This document shows, one piece after another, positions 16,670 to 25,977 of a stretch of DNA of 64,000 nucleotides. The stretch is from Oscillibacter sp. (GTDB taxonomy: Bacteria > Bacillota > Clostridia > Oscillospirales > Oscillospiraceae). The notes under the pieces are model-generated. The model had not been told where the DNA came from. It did no database searches and saw only the letters and a program-made list of their open reading frames with translations. Position 1 is the first letter of the stretch; each line of letters starts with the position of its first letter. The stretch covers positions 1 to 64,000 of the forward strand of contig JAAVHC010000047.1 in the NCBI GenBank assembly GCA_014799925.1, written 5' to 3'. Both the position numbers and the translations under genes were made by a program.

Positions 16670-17698
16670 ATGAAAACCACACTTCTGACAGAACGGGATA
16701 TCGAGACCGCCGCCGCCATCCTTCGGGATGGCGGTTTGTTGGGCATCCCCACGGAGACCGTCTACGGCCTGGGGGCCGACGGCCTGAACGCCGACGCGGT
16801 CCGCCGCATTTTTGAGGCCAAGGGCCGTCCCCAGGACAACCCGCTGATCCTCCATATCCCGGAGGCGTCCTGGCTGGAGCGGTACTGCCGGAACATTCCG
16901 GCGGCGGCGTATACGCTGGCGGAGAAATTCTGGCCGGGGCCGCTGACCATGGTCCTCCGGCGGCGGGCGAACGTGCCCAACGCCGTCACCTGCGGGCTGA
17001 ACACCGTGGGGATGCGGTGCCCGGACCATCCGGTGACGCTGGCGATCATCCGGGCGGCGGGCGTGCCGGTGGCGGCTCCCAGCGGCAACCGCTCCGGGCG
17101 GCCCAGCCCCACCTGCGCGTCCCATATGCTGGAGGACATGGACGGGCGGATCGACGCCATTGTGGACGGCGGAAGCTGCGGCGTGGGGGTGGAATCCACC
17201 ATCATTGACCTGACGGCCCCCGTTCCCCGGCTGCTTCGTCCCGGCGGACTGCCGCTGGAGGCGCTGCGGGAGGTGCTGGGGGAGGTTGAGGTGGACAGGG
17301 CGGTGCTGGCGCCGCTGAGCGCCGGAGAGAAGCCGAAAGCGCCGGGGATGAAGTACCGCCACTACGCCCCCAGGGCTCCCGTCACCGTGGTTACCGGCGA
17401 GAGCCGCCGTACCGCGCGGTATATTCGGCGGCGGCTGGGAGAACATACGGGGGTCATCTGCTTTGACGAGTATACATCGGAATTCCCCGGCTGTGTGGTG
17501 GAGTCCATCGGCTCTGTGGAGGACAGGGAGGAGCAGGCCCGGCGGGTGTTCGACGCTCTGCGGGCCTTTGACGAAACCAACGTGGACGCCATCTATGCCC
17601 AGTGTCCCGGGGACGCGGGGCTGGGGCTGGCGGTGGCCAACCGGCTGAAAAAGGCGGCGGGCTTCCAGATCGTGGACGCGGGGGAGGCGGAGGCATGA
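16670..17698 (+). CDS. L-threonylcarbamoyladenylate synthase (Sua5 type)
   Basis: Makes threonylcarbamoyl-AMP for the t6A37 modification of tRNAs reading ANN codons. The 342 residues comprise a YrdC domain (GIPTETVYGLGADG, then SGNRSGRPSPT) and a Sua5 C-terminal domain (about 210-342), with the linker motif PGMKYRHYAPRAPV. This marks it as the long Sua5/YwlC form and not the short TsaC. It starts immediately after the GNAT stop and overlaps coaE by ATGA. Confidence 0.95.
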   Translation: MKTTLLTERDIETAAAILRDGGLLGIPTETVYGLGADGLNADAVRRIFEAKGRPQDNPLILHIPEASWLERYCRNIPAAAYTLAEKFWPGPLTMVLRRRANVPNAVTCGLNTVGMRCPDHPVTLAIIRAAGVPVAAPSGNRSGRPSPTCASHMLEDMDGRIDAIVDGGSCGVGVESTIIDLTAPVPRLLRPGGLPLEALREVLGEVEVDRAVLAPLSAGEKPKAPGMKYRHYAPRAPVTVVTGESRRTARYIRRRLGEHTGVICFDEYTSEFPGCVVESIGSVEDREEQARRVFDALRAFDETNVDAIYAQCPGDAGLGLAVANRLKKAAGFQIVDAGEAEA

Positions 17699-18357
17699 TT
17701 GTCATCGGCATCACCGGACCCACCGGCGCGGGGAAGACCACCGCCCTGGAGGTCCTGGCGGAAATGGACTTTGAGATCGTGGACTGCGACGCGCTGTACT
17801 ATCAGCTGCTGCGGACGGACGGGACGCTGCGGCGGGGACTGCGGGACGCCTTCGGCGAGGTGTTCCTGCCGGACGGAAGCCTGGACCGAAGGGCGGTGGC
17901 GGCGCGGGTATTCAGCGATGAGCGGGAGCTGGAGAAGCTCAATGCCATTGTTTTTCCCGCCGTGTCCGCGGCAGTAAGACAAAAAATTTGTAAATGTTCA
18001 CAAAAAGGGCTTGCTATTGATGCCATCAATCTGCTAGAATCCGGTATGGGACGGCTGTGCCGCGCCACGGTGGCCGTGACGGCGGCGCCCGCCGTCCGGC
18101 TGAAACGCATCATGGCCAGAGACGGCCTCACTGAGGAGCAGGCCAGGTCCAGGATCGAGGCGCAGAAGCCGGCGGACTGGTACCGGGACAACTGCGCCTG
18201 CCTGCTGGAGAACCAGGAGGAGGACAGGGAGGCTTTTGCGGCGCAGGTGCGCGCATTCTTCCAAAACCTGTTGAAAATGATTGATAAAGGAGAGGATTGC
18301 AGTGGAAGCGAAGGAATGGAAGGAGACACTCCTGATGGAGAAAAAGAACGGCTATGA
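17695..18357 (+). CDS. coaE: dephospho-CoA kinase
   Basis: CoaE phosphorylates dephospho-CoA in the last step of coenzyme A synthesis. The P-loop is GITGPTGAGKTT (residues 5-16), and DCDALYYQLL follows as the substrate region. At 220 residues it is slightly longer than usual, because the last 18 or so residues overlap the next gene in another frame. ATG 17695 overlaps the Sua5 stop codon. Confidence 0.92.
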   Translation: MIVIGITGPTGAGKTTALEVLAEMDFEIVDCDALYYQLLRTDGTLRRGLRDAFGEVFLPDGSLDRRAVAARVFSDERELEKLNAIVFPAVSAAVRQKICKCSQKGLAIDAINLLESGMGRLCRATVAVTAAPAVRLKRIMARDGLTEEQARSRIEAQKPADWYRDNCACLLENQEEDREAFAAQVRAFFQNLLKMIDKGEDCSGSEGMEGDTPDGEKERL

Positions 18358-19687
18358 CCGGATGCCCGCCGGTGAGCGGGAAGCGATGGAGACGTACTGT
18401 CAGGGCTACAAGGCGTTTATGAACGCCGCCAGGACCGAGCGGGAGTGCGTTCGGGAGGGCATCCGACTGGCCGAGGAGAAGGGCTTCCGGGCCTATGAGC
18501 GGGGCATGAAGCTGAAGGCCGGGGACAGGGTGTACCGGAACAACCGGGACAAGATGCTGCTGCTGGCGGTGATCGGACAGAAATCCCTGGCGGAGGGCGT
18601 GCAGATCGCCGCCGCCCATATCGACAGCCCCCGGCTGGATCTGAAGCCGAGCCCCCTCTATGAGGACAGCGAGCTGGCGTACCTCAAGACCCACTACTAC
18701 GGCGGCATCCGGAAATACCAGTGGGTGACCGTCCCGCTGGAGATCCACGGCGTCGTGGCGCTGAAGGACGGGAAGAGCGTCGATGTGGTCATCGGCGAGG
18801 GCGACGAGCCCAAGCTGGTCGTCAACGACCTGCTGCCCCACCTGGCGGGAGAACAGCGCAAGAAGACGCTGGACGAGGGCATCGCCGGGGAGCAGCTGAA
18901 CATTCTGGCAGGCAGCGAGCCCATGGAGGGCGAGGAGAAGGACCGGGTGAAGCTGGCCGTCATGAAGCGGCTGTATGAGAAGTACGGCTTCACCGAGGCG
19001 GACTTTATTTCCGCCGAGCTGGAGGCGGTGCCGGCGGCCAGGGCCATGGACATCGGTCTGGACGCCAGCATGGTCGGCGCTTACGGCCAGGATGACCGGG
19101 TGTGCGGCTACGCCGCGCTGAAGGCGCTGCTGGATCTCGGCGAAATTCCCGGCAGGACGGCCGTGTGCGTGCTGGCGGACAAGGAGGAGATCGGCTCCGT
19201 GGGCGTATCCGGGATGAACACGAAGGCCTTCGATACCTTCATGGAGGACCTGTGCGATAGTCAGGACGTGCCTGTCCGGGCCTGCCTGGAGAAGAGCTTC
19301 TGCCTGTCCGCCGATGTGACGGCTGCCTATGACCCCAACTTCGGCGATGCGTATGAGAAGCGGAATGCCTCCTTTTTGAATTACGGCGTCGGCCTGTGCA
19401 AGTACACCGGCAGCCGGGGCAAGAGCGGCGCGTCCGACGCCTCCGCCGAGCTGGTGGCCTACGTCCGCCGGATCTTTGACGACAGTGGCGTGATCTGGCA
19501 GATGGCGGAACTGGGCAGGGTGGACGCCGGAGGCGGCGGCACCGTGGCGGGCTTTATGGCCAACCGCAATATCGACACGCTGGACGCCGGCGTGCCGGTG
19601 CTGGCTATGCACGCCCCCTTTGAGGTGACGGCGAAGCTGGACTGCTACATGGCCTATAAGGGCATGGCGGCGGTGTATCGGAACTGA
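18302..19687 (+). CDS. M18-family aminopeptidase
   Basis: A 461-residue zinc metallopeptidase of family M18, which removes N-terminal residues, often acidic ones. Metal-site motifs are AAHIDSPRLDLKP (His), VVNDLLPHLAG (bridging Asp), LADKEEIGSVG (catalytic Glu pair) and AMHAPFEV near the C-terminus. GTG 18302 is chosen because AAAGGAGAGG precedes it at 18287-18296; upstream in-frame starts would lie inside coaE without a site. It is followed by a terminator. Confidence 0.93.
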   Translation: MEAKEWKETLLMEKKNGYDRMPAGEREAMETYCQGYKAFMNAARTERECVREGIRLAEEKGFRAYERGMKLKAGDRVYRNNRDKMLLLAVIGQKSLAEGVQIAAAHIDSPRLDLKPSPLYEDSELAYLKTHYYGGIRKYQWVTVPLEIHGVVALKDGKSVDVVIGEGDEPKLVVNDLLPHLAGEQRKKTLDEGIAGEQLNILAGSEPMEGEEKDRVKLAVMKRLYEKYGFTEADFISAELEAVPAARAMDIGLDASMVGAYGQDDRVCGYAALKALLDLGEIPGRTAVCVLADKEEIGSVGVSGMNTKAFDTFMEDLCDSQDVPVRACLEKSFCLSADVTAAYDPNFGDAYEKRNASFLNYGVGLCKYTGSRGKSGASDASAELVAYVRRIFDDSGVIWQMAELGRVDAGGGGTVAGFMANRNIDTLDAGVPVLAMHAPFEVTAKLDCYMAYKGMAAVYRN

Positions 19688-19696
19688 TAAAGTGCA

Positions 19697-19732
19697 AAAC
19701 CCGCTTCTTCCGGCTTTGGAAGGAGCGGGTTT
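19697..19732 (+). terminator. terminator after the M18 aminopeptidase
   Basis: A stem AAACCCGCT/AGCGGGTTT with an imperfect inner arm is followed by a T-rich tail. It separates the upstream operon from the OLE promoter. Confidence 0.75.
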
Positions 19733-19783
19733 CTGGTTTGTCATGAATACAGTGCAAATATATAGAAAAACTTGTATAGTCTC

Positions 19784-19812
19784 TTGAATATTCAAACCGG
19801 ATATGGTATACT
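19784..19812 (+). promoter_or_regulatory. promoter of the OLE RNA
   Basis: TTGAAT and TATACT are 17 bp apart with an extended -10 (TGG before the hexamer). Transcription would start near 19819, with no coding frame following. Confidence 0.8.
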
Positions 19813-19818
19813 ATGCCT

Positions 19819-20500
19819 GCTGAACGACGGCGCAGTATCCTAGTCAGATCTGCCGCTTCCGAAGAAGGGCCTAAAAATCCTTTAAAGGGCATAGCTGTGA
19901 AACCCCTGGTGCCTGCTGCAAACGCCCAGTTTGGGGTGGGTGCTGGGCGGAAAGCGCGGACTCCCCGCGCTTGCGGCCGTAGGGCGTTCCCCAATGGCAT
20001 GGGGAAGCCGACCCTGCGGTCGTGGAGACCTGTTTTTGTGCATGGGCGTACTCCCTTTGCGGTACCTCGACCCATGTACGACTCAGGGTAGAAACCTGTA
20101 TTGCGGTGCTACCCGGCCCTGAGCCGTGAACGCTGTGTGCAGATGTAGCCTGCCTTGCGTGGGCATGGCGGATCGGAGAACGACCCAGTTTTTCCCCGGC
20201 CAGGGAGAGGCTGCTATTGCTCCGTGAAACCCTGGCTGCAAAAGAGGCTAAGAAGCGGTTTGACTGTGGTGGAAAACACCTAGGCTGTCGTCACTGGGCA
20301 GATGAGGGATTGCAGTGCGGACTAAGTGGCAGTCGGGCAGCGCGGTGGGCAACGCCGCGCCGGGGCGCCGAAAGGGAAACCGCCCGATCGGCAACGAGGG
20401 GTGCGCCCCGGGGAAATCCAGCCCGTACCTAAGCCGTAAGATTTACTTCATTTGCTGCCGGCGTTTGGCGCTTTTGCGAGGGCTTCGCCCTCGCCTCATT
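19819..20500 (+). ncRNA. ole: OLE RNA (ornate large extremophilic RNA)
   Basis: The region from 19819 to about 20500 has its own promoter, many short stems (for example around 19925-20010 and 20340-20420) and no convincing protein frame. It ends in a hairpin GCGAGGGC/GCCCTCGC at 20476-20494. OLE RNAs are about 600 nt, occur in anaerobic and extremophilic Firmicutes, and are encoded beside genes for the membrane partner OapA and isoprenoid synthesis, often near dxs, tlyA, argR and recN. Here an OapA-like gene precedes dxs and the rest follow. The class call rests on size, context and structure, not on an alignment. Known OLE RNA acts at the membrane in stress and metal homeostasis. RNase P, tmRNA and SRP RNA were excluded. 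Confidence 0.78.
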
Positions 20501-20619
20501 TGTATATTGGTACTATTCCTTGATTAGAAGCGCAATATCGCTGCCGTGCGGAAACGCGGGAATTGCAGGGCGTTAAAGAGCGATAGCAAAGTATGAGGCG
20601 GATTGGAGGACAGGAACGG

Positions 20620-22953
20620 ATGAAAACCGGAGGAAAACAGGCTTTGACCCTGCTGCTGGCGGCGGCCCTGCTGCTGGGCCTCGCGGCCTGCGGAAAAGAG
20701 GCGGAAGAGGAGAAGGAGCCGGACCGCTACGGCGGCGTCCGCTACGTCCCGGAGTTTCACACGCTGGACACGGATGTAGAGGAGTTCCAGAGCGGCTGCG
20801 TCATGGGAGACTATGTGTATCTGGCCGGGTCCGCGGTCACAAACGAGGACTACAACGACCGGGAGTCCCGGCTGCTGCGTATCCCGCTGGAGGGCGGCGA
20901 AGTCGAGCCTCTGCCCGGCTGCGAGCCGCCCAGCGGGGACAGGAACGTCATGAGCTCCGCCGAGTGCCTCGCCATCGCCGCCGGGGAGGAGGAAACCCTG
21001 TGGATGCTGGAGACCGTGAGGCGCTGGTACTATGCGTTTCCGGAAGATTTCGACCCGTATGATATGTCGTCCGGGACCCGCGGACAATATTATATCAGCA
21101 GTGAGGGCAGCTATGTCCTGCGCCGGCTGGACGGGGACGGAAGCGAGCTTTTCCGGCAGGAGTGGCCGATCAAGGAGCTGGAGAGTCAGCTTGGCCTTGA
21201 CTTTGTCAGTGAAATATTCATCGGCGCGGGAGGAGACGTCACCTTCTGTGACCGTTCAATGTCCTGTCAGATGGTGACCATGGATAAAACCGGCGCGCTG
21301 CTGGGCCGGGTGAACCCGAAGGATACCGGCCTGGAGTGGCAGGGCGAGGTGCGCCTGGGCGACGGGCGGCTGGCCGTGTGGGGGTTGTGTCAGGAAAACG
21401 GGGAGTACCGCGCGGGCCTGCAGGCGCTCTCGCTGAAAGGCGATACCTGGGAAGATAGCTGGACGCTGCCCGCCTGGTCCACTGTTTACAGCGGCGATGC
21501 AAATACGCTCTTTTACTATAACGCGGGCAGCGATCTGCTGGCCTGGAAGGCCCCCGCGTCTGCGGAGGAGGAAGAGACGGCGGAGAATACGCCGCTTCTG
21601 AGCTGGGTCAATACGGGTCTGGACGGCGGCGGGGAGCGCGTATTGACAGAATTCCTGCCTGACGGCCGGCTGGTGATCGTACAGGGCGGCGGCATATGGA
21701 GCGAGGGCGAACCGGCGGAGCTGGTGGTGCTGACGCCCACCGACGATCCGCCGGAGAAAACCGTCATAACGCTTGGCACGCCGGAGCTGTTCAGCAGCAT
21801 GGAGAAAGCCGTCCGGGACTTCAACCGGACGAATCCGGACTATCAGATCGAGGTCCGGGAGTATATGGACTACAGCGAAGGATATGACCGGGAGGCGGCG
21901 ATGACACGTCTGGCGACAGAAGTCGGCGCGGGAAAAATCCCGGATATTCTGGACACATACGGAATGCCTCTGGCCGGCTGGGCGTCCTCCGGCATACTGG
22001 AGGACCTGTGGCCCTGGATCGACCTGGACCGGGACATCGACCGGGAGGATCTGATGCTGCGGGTCCTGGAAGCGGATTCCATCGACGGCAGGCTCTATGA
22101 AATCTCCGACGGTTTTTCTTTCCATACCGTAGTGGGCGCGGAGGACGTGGTAGGCGGCCGGATCGCCTGGACGGCGGAGGACATGTGGGCGGCTCTGGAG
22201 AATATGCCGGAGGGGTGTGCCGCGATGCCCTATGGAAAGGAGCAGCTGCTGCGTGAGATGCTGATGACGTTCTGGGACCGTCTTGTGGACAGGAAGAAGG
22301 GAACGTGCGATTTTGACGGAGAGGAATTCCGGCAGGTGCTGGAGTTTTGCGGCCGGTTTCCGGAGAAGGGCCTGACCTACAGCGAACAGGGGGAAATGCT
22401 CCGTGACCGTGAGCTGATGCTGCAATGCCTCTCTCCGGACAGCTTCTGGGCGCTCCAGGAGATCCGGTCAGATTTCCGCGAAAGCATCTCCCTTGTTGGC
22501 CTCCCCAACCCCTGGGGCGAGACGGGAACCAGCTTCAGCCTCAGCGGCGGTCTGGCCATGTCCAGCGGCGGAAAGAACAAGGAGGGGGCGTGGGCTTTCC
22601 TGCGGACGATGCTCCTGCCCCATAAACAGCTTCGGTTTGAGCGCCGCTTCCCCATCAATAAGGAATCCTTTGAGGAGTCGGCCGCCAGGGATGGGAATTT
22701 GTCCGGCGGCCGCCGCTACGGCTACTCGGACAGCGCCGGGAACTTCCATGCCTACCGCCAGGTGTCGCAGAAGGAATACGACCAGGTCATGGCGCTGTAC
22801 GAGGCGGTGGACAGCGTGTACCGCTGGGACGACAGTCTGGGGGAGATCATCATAGAGATCGCCGGGGCTTATTTTGCCGGGGACAAGACGCTGGATGAAA
22901 CGGCGGCGCTGATCCAGAACCGGGCCAATCTGTATATCAATGAACAGAAATGA
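20620..22953 (+). CDS. extracellular solute-binding lipoprotein with a long N-terminal domain
   Basis: A 777-residue lipoprotein. The signal peptide ends in LLLGLAAC, with lipidation at the Cys. Residues 30-375 hold repeated short strands (PLEGGEVEPLPG-like, with tyrosine and aspartate motifs) suggesting a beta-propeller. Residues 380-777 resemble a family 1 ABC solute-binding protein (VITLGTPELFSSMEKAV, IPDILDTYGMPLAGW, GLAMSSGGKNKEGAWAFL). ATG 20620 has GGAGGA 9 bp upstream. No permease is adjacent. It lies between OLE RNA and the OapA-like gene, where the two would normally be neighbours. The ligand is unknown. Confidence 0.75.
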   Translation: MKTGGKQALTLLLAAALLLGLAACGKEAEEEKEPDRYGGVRYVPEFHTLDTDVEEFQSGCVMGDYVYLAGSAVTNEDYNDRESRLLRIPLEGGEVEPLPGCEPPSGDRNVMSSAECLAIAAGEEETLWMLETVRRWYYAFPEDFDPYDMSSGTRGQYYISSEGSYVLRRLDGDGSELFRQEWPIKELESQLGLDFVSEIFIGAGGDVTFCDRSMSCQMVTMDKTGALLGRVNPKDTGLEWQGEVRLGDGRLAVWGLCQENGEYRAGLQALSLKGDTWEDSWTLPAWSTVYSGDANTLFYYNAGSDLLAWKAPASAEEEETAENTPLLSWVNTGLDGGGERVLTEFLPDGRLVIVQGGGIWSEGEPAELVVLTPTDDPPEKTVITLGTPELFSSMEKAVRDFNRTNPDYQIEVREYMDYSEGYDREAAMTRLATEVGAGKIPDILDTYGMPLAGWASSGILEDLWPWIDLDRDIDREDLMLRVLEADSIDGRLYEISDGFSFHTVVGAEDVVGGRIAWTAEDMWAALENMPEGCAAMPYGKEQLLREMLMTFWDRLVDRKKGTCDFDGEEFRQVLEFCGRFPEKGLTYSEQGEMLRDRELMLQCLSPDSFWALQEIRSDFRESISLVGLPNPWGETGTSFSLSGGLAMSSGGKNKEGAWAFLRTMLLPHKQLRFERRFPINKESFEESAARDGNLSGGRRYGYSDSAGNFHAYRQVSQKEYDQVMALYEAVDSVYRWDDSLGEIIIEIAGAYFAGDKTLDETAALIQNRANLYINEQK

Positions 22954-22976
22954 CGGGAAAGTGAGGAGAGGATTCC

Positions 22977-23561
22977 TTGGACGCGGGGGATAATAAGGAT
23001 AATCGGAGGAAACCGAAAAAAAAGGGGAAGCCGGAGCGCTCCCCGGGCCGCTGGGCGGTGGAGGTATTCTTCATCGCGGTGGCGCTGTCCGCCGTGCTGA
23101 GCCTGGCTTCGGACCGGGCGCTGAACGGGGCGGGGCTGATCGCGGCCTTCGCGGTGCTGCTGGCGTTTGTTCTGCTGGGGATTTTCTTTGACGTCATCGG
23201 CGTGGCGGTGACGGCGGCGGACGAAAAGCCCTTTCATTCCATGGCGGCCCGCAAGACCCCGGGGGCGCGGGAGGCCATCTCCCTGATCCGCAGGGCCGAC
23301 AAGGTATCCAGCTTCTGCAACGACGTGGTGGGGGACATCTGCGGCATCATCGCCGGTTCCACCGTGGCGGTGATCGTGGTGCGCGCGCAGACCGCCTTCG
23401 GCTCGTCCGCCATGGTCACGTCCCTGCTGACGACGGCCCTGGCCTCCGGCCTGACCATCGGCGGCAAGGCTCTGGGCAAGAGCTTCGCCATTGCCAGGAG
23501 CACCCAGGTGCTCCAGCTGGTAGGGCGGTTCTTACATCTGTTTTCCCGAAAGAAGAGGTGA
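22977..23561 (+). CDS. oapA: OapA-like OLE-associated membrane protein
   Basis: A 194-residue protein with a basic N-terminus (RRKPKKKGK), four predicted membrane segments (about 26-45, 52-77, 118-137 and 143-160) and a conserved-looking central segment with DKVSSFCNDVVGDICG. OapA binds OLE RNA and tethers it to the membrane; it is described as a small membrane protein with similarity to DUF21/CNNM domains. Size, topology and position 7 bp before dxs fit. The start is TTG 22977, with GAGGAGAG 6 bp upstream. It starts 23 bp after the lipoprotein stop, so both are likely in one transcript. Confidence 0.75.
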   Translation: MDAGDNKDNRRKPKKKGKPERSPGRWAVEVFFIAVALSAVLSLASDRALNGAGLIAAFAVLLAFVLLGIFFDVIGVAVTAADEKPFHSMAARKTPGAREAISLIRRADKVSSFCNDVVGDICGIIAGSTVAVIVVRAQTAFGSSAMVTSLLTTALASGLTIGGKALGKSFAIARSTQVLQLVGRFLHLFSRKKR

Positions 23562-23568
23562 CCTTTTC

Positions 23569-25413
23569 TTGATTTTGGAGAATATTTCCTCCCCGGCGGA
23601 CATCAAACGCCTGGATGGGCCGGAGCTGGCCAGATTGTGCGGCGAGCTGCGGGAGTTCCTGGTAAACTCCGTTTCTCAAACGGGGGGGCATCTGGCCTCC
23701 AACCTGGGGGCGGTAGAGCTGACCGTGGCCCTCCACCGGGTCTATGACACGGAAACGGACCGGCTGGTTTTTGACGTGGGCCATCAGTGCTACGTCCACA
23801 AGGCCCTCACCGGGCGGCGGGAACTGTTCGGCACCCTGCGGCAGCTGGGGGGCATCTCCGGCTTCCCCAAGCCGGAGGAGAGCGGCCATGACGCCTTTGT
23901 GGCGGGTCACGCCTCCAACTCCGTCTCCGTGGCCCTGGGCATGGCCCGGGCCCGGACCCTGATGGGGGAGGGCTACAGCGTGGCGGCGCTGATCGGCGAC
24001 GGGGCGCTGACCGGCGGGCTGGCCTACGAGGGCCTCAACGACGCGGGCGCGTCGGGGGAGCCGCTGGTGGTGATCCTCAACGACAACGGCATGTCCATCG
24101 ACCCCAACGTGGGCGGCATCGCCGCCCATCTCAGCCGTCTGCGCCTGCGTCCCGGCTACTACCGGTTCAAGAAGGGCTACCGGGCGGTGCTCAGCCATCT
24201 TCCCGGCGGGCGGAAGTTATACAGATTCAATCACAGCGTCAAGACCGGCATCAAGAAGGCCATCTATCCCTGCTCCATGTTTGAGGATATGGGCTTTACC
24301 TACCTGGGCCCGGTAAATGGACACAATGTGGAGCAGCTCTGCACCACCCTGGCCTGGGCCAGGGAGATGGGCTGTCCGGTGCTGCTCCATGTGCGCACGG
24401 TGAAGGGCAAGGGCTACGCCCCCGCTGAGTCCCGGCCGGAGCTGAGCCACGGGGTATCCCCCTTTGATCCGGCCGTGGGGCCGGGGCAGGAGCGGAAGGT
24501 GGACTTTTCTTACATCTTCGGCCACGAGCTGGTGGAGCTGGCGGGGAAGGATAAGCGGATCTGCGCCGTCACCGCCGCCATGGCGGAGGGAACGGGCCTG
24601 CAGGAGTTCGCCTCCGCCTGGCCCAAACGGTTTTTTGACGTGGGCATCGCCGAGGGCCACGCCGTGGCCATGTCGGCGGGACTGGCGAAGCAGGGAATGG
24701 TCCCGGTGTTCGCGGTGTATTCCAGCTTTTTGCAGCGGGGCTTCGATATGCTGCTCCATGACGTGGCCCTCCAGCGGCTCCATGTAGTGCTGGCGGTGGA
24801 CCGCGCGGGGCTGGTGGGGGCCGACGGCCCCACCCACCACGGCTGTCAGGACGTGGGATATCTGACCCAGATCCCCGGCATGACGGTGCTGTGCCCGGCG
24901 TGCTTTGGGGAGCTGAAGGCCATGCTGCGCCATGCCGTCGGCATGGACGGCCCGGTGGCCGTCCGGTATCCCCGCGGCGGCGAGGGGAGGCAGTACCCCG
25001 GCTGGACGGGGGAGAGCGCGTCCGTCCTCCGGCAGGGGACGGATGCAACCCTGGCCGCCTATGGGACGCTGACGGATGAGATCCTGACGGCGGCGGAGCT
25101 GCTGGCGCAAAAAGGCGTCAGCGCGGAGGTGGTGAAGCTCCACCGCATCGCGCCGCTGGACGGGTCGCTGGTGCTGGAATCCGTCCGGCGGACCGGGCGG
25201 CTGCTGGTGCTGGAGGACTGCAACGAGAACGGCTGCGTGGGCCAGCAGCTGGCGGCGGCGCTGGTTCAGGCGGGGATCGCGCCCAGGATGCTGATCCTGC
25301 GGAATCTGAAGAGCGCCTTCGCCCCTCAGGGGACGGTGGCCCAGCTGCGGAAAAAGCTGGGCCTGGACGCCGGAAGCGTGGCGGCGGCGGTTCTGGAGGA
25401 ATTGAAAAGATGA
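23569..25413 (+). CDS. dxs: 1-deoxy-D-xylulose-5-phosphate synthase
   Basis: DXS joins pyruvate and glyceraldehyde 3-phosphate in the first step of the MEP isoprenoid pathway, using thiamine diphosphate. The 614-residue length is standard. The ThDP/Mg motif GDGALTGG is near residues 144-151; the catalytic Glu region DVGIAEGHAVAMSAG and the motif DRAGLVGADGPTHHG are present. The start is TTG 23569, with AAGAGGTG upstream. It overlaps the next gene by ATGA. IspA is not in the window. Confidence 0.97.
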   Translation: MILENISSPADIKRLDGPELARLCGELREFLVNSVSQTGGHLASNLGAVELTVALHRVYDTETDRLVFDVGHQCYVHKALTGRRELFGTLRQLGGISGFPKPEESGHDAFVAGHASNSVSVALGMARARTLMGEGYSVAALIGDGALTGGLAYEGLNDAGASGEPLVVILNDNGMSIDPNVGGIAAHLSRLRLRPGYYRFKKGYRAVLSHLPGGRKLYRFNHSVKTGIKKAIYPCSMFEDMGFTYLGPVNGHNVEQLCTTLAWAREMGCPVLLHVRTVKGKGYAPAESRPELSHGVSPFDPAVGPGQERKVDFSYIFGHELVELAGKDKRICAVTAAMAEGTGLQEFASAWPKRFFDVGIAEGHAVAMSAGLAKQGMVPVFAVYSSFLQRGFDMLLHDVALQRLHVVLAVDRAGLVGADGPTHHGCQDVGYLTQIPGMTVLCPACFGELKAMLRHAVGMDGPVAVRYPRGGEGRQYPGWTGESASVLRQGTDATLAAYGTLTDEILTAAELLAQKGVSAEVVKLHRIAPLDGSLVLESVRRTGRLLVLEDCNENGCVGQQLAAALVQAGIAPRMLILRNLKSAFAPQGTVAQLRKKLGLDAGSVAAAVLEELKR

Positions 25414-25958
25414 ATCAGAAGGACATGCGCCGCAGCGACTGGCAGCGTATCCTCCGGCGGGAGTATGTCAGCCGGGACTGCCGGATGCACGGGCGCAGAG
25501 GAAAGGAAAGCCTGCTGGTCATCCGGGAGGTGACCGGGCCGCTGGTTGTCCACGATGCGGGAGAGGACGTGCTGATTGCTGAAAAGGACTACGCCTGGGT
25601 GCAGATCGCGCTGGAGGGGCTGCCCTTCTGGCTGACGGCCATGTACGACGCGCAGGGGCGGCTTATCCAGATTTATTTCGATATTACCGGCGGAAACCGG
25701 TTTGATGACCCGGAGAACCCGACGTTTGTGGATATGTATCTGGACATCGTGGTGAACAGCCGGGGAGAGTTATACATCATGGACCGGGATGAGCTGGACG
25801 AAGCCCTGACGGAAGGCGTTATCACGCGGGAAGAGCGGGACGCGGCAAACGCGGCCTGCGCGCGTTTGTACGCCTATCTGGAGGAGAACCGGGAGGCCGT
25901 GGCTGAGTTGTGCGGCCGGGTATACCGGGAGCTGTGGGAGCGGCTGGCTTCCCGGTGA
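25410..25958 (+). CDS. DUF402 domain protein
   Basis: A 182-residue DUF402 protein. The domain core includes YDAQGRLIQIYFDITGGNR and FVDMYLDIVVNSRGELYIMD, with conserved acidic residues that bind metal in relatives, some of which are nucleoside diphosphatases or RNA-related enzymes. The role is not known. It overlaps dxs by ATGA and precedes the GNAT gene. Confidence 0.8.
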   Translation: MNQKDMRRSDWQRILRREYVSRDCRMHGRRGKESLLVIREVTGPLVVHDAGEDVLIAEKDYAWVQIALEGLPFWLTAMYDAQGRLIQIYFDITGGNRFDDPENPTFVDMYLDIVVNSRGELYIMDRDELDEALTEGVITREERDAANAACARLYAYLEENREAVAELCGRVYRELWERLASR

Positions 25959-25977
25959 GAGGAGGGAGAGCGAAAAC

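Noticed and set aside
19819-20500. RNase P RNA, tmRNA, SRP RNA, or a group I/II intron
   Set aside because: The universally conserved cores of these RNAs (for example the AGGAAAGTCC-type P4 strand of RNase P) are not present, and the neighbours are those of OLE.
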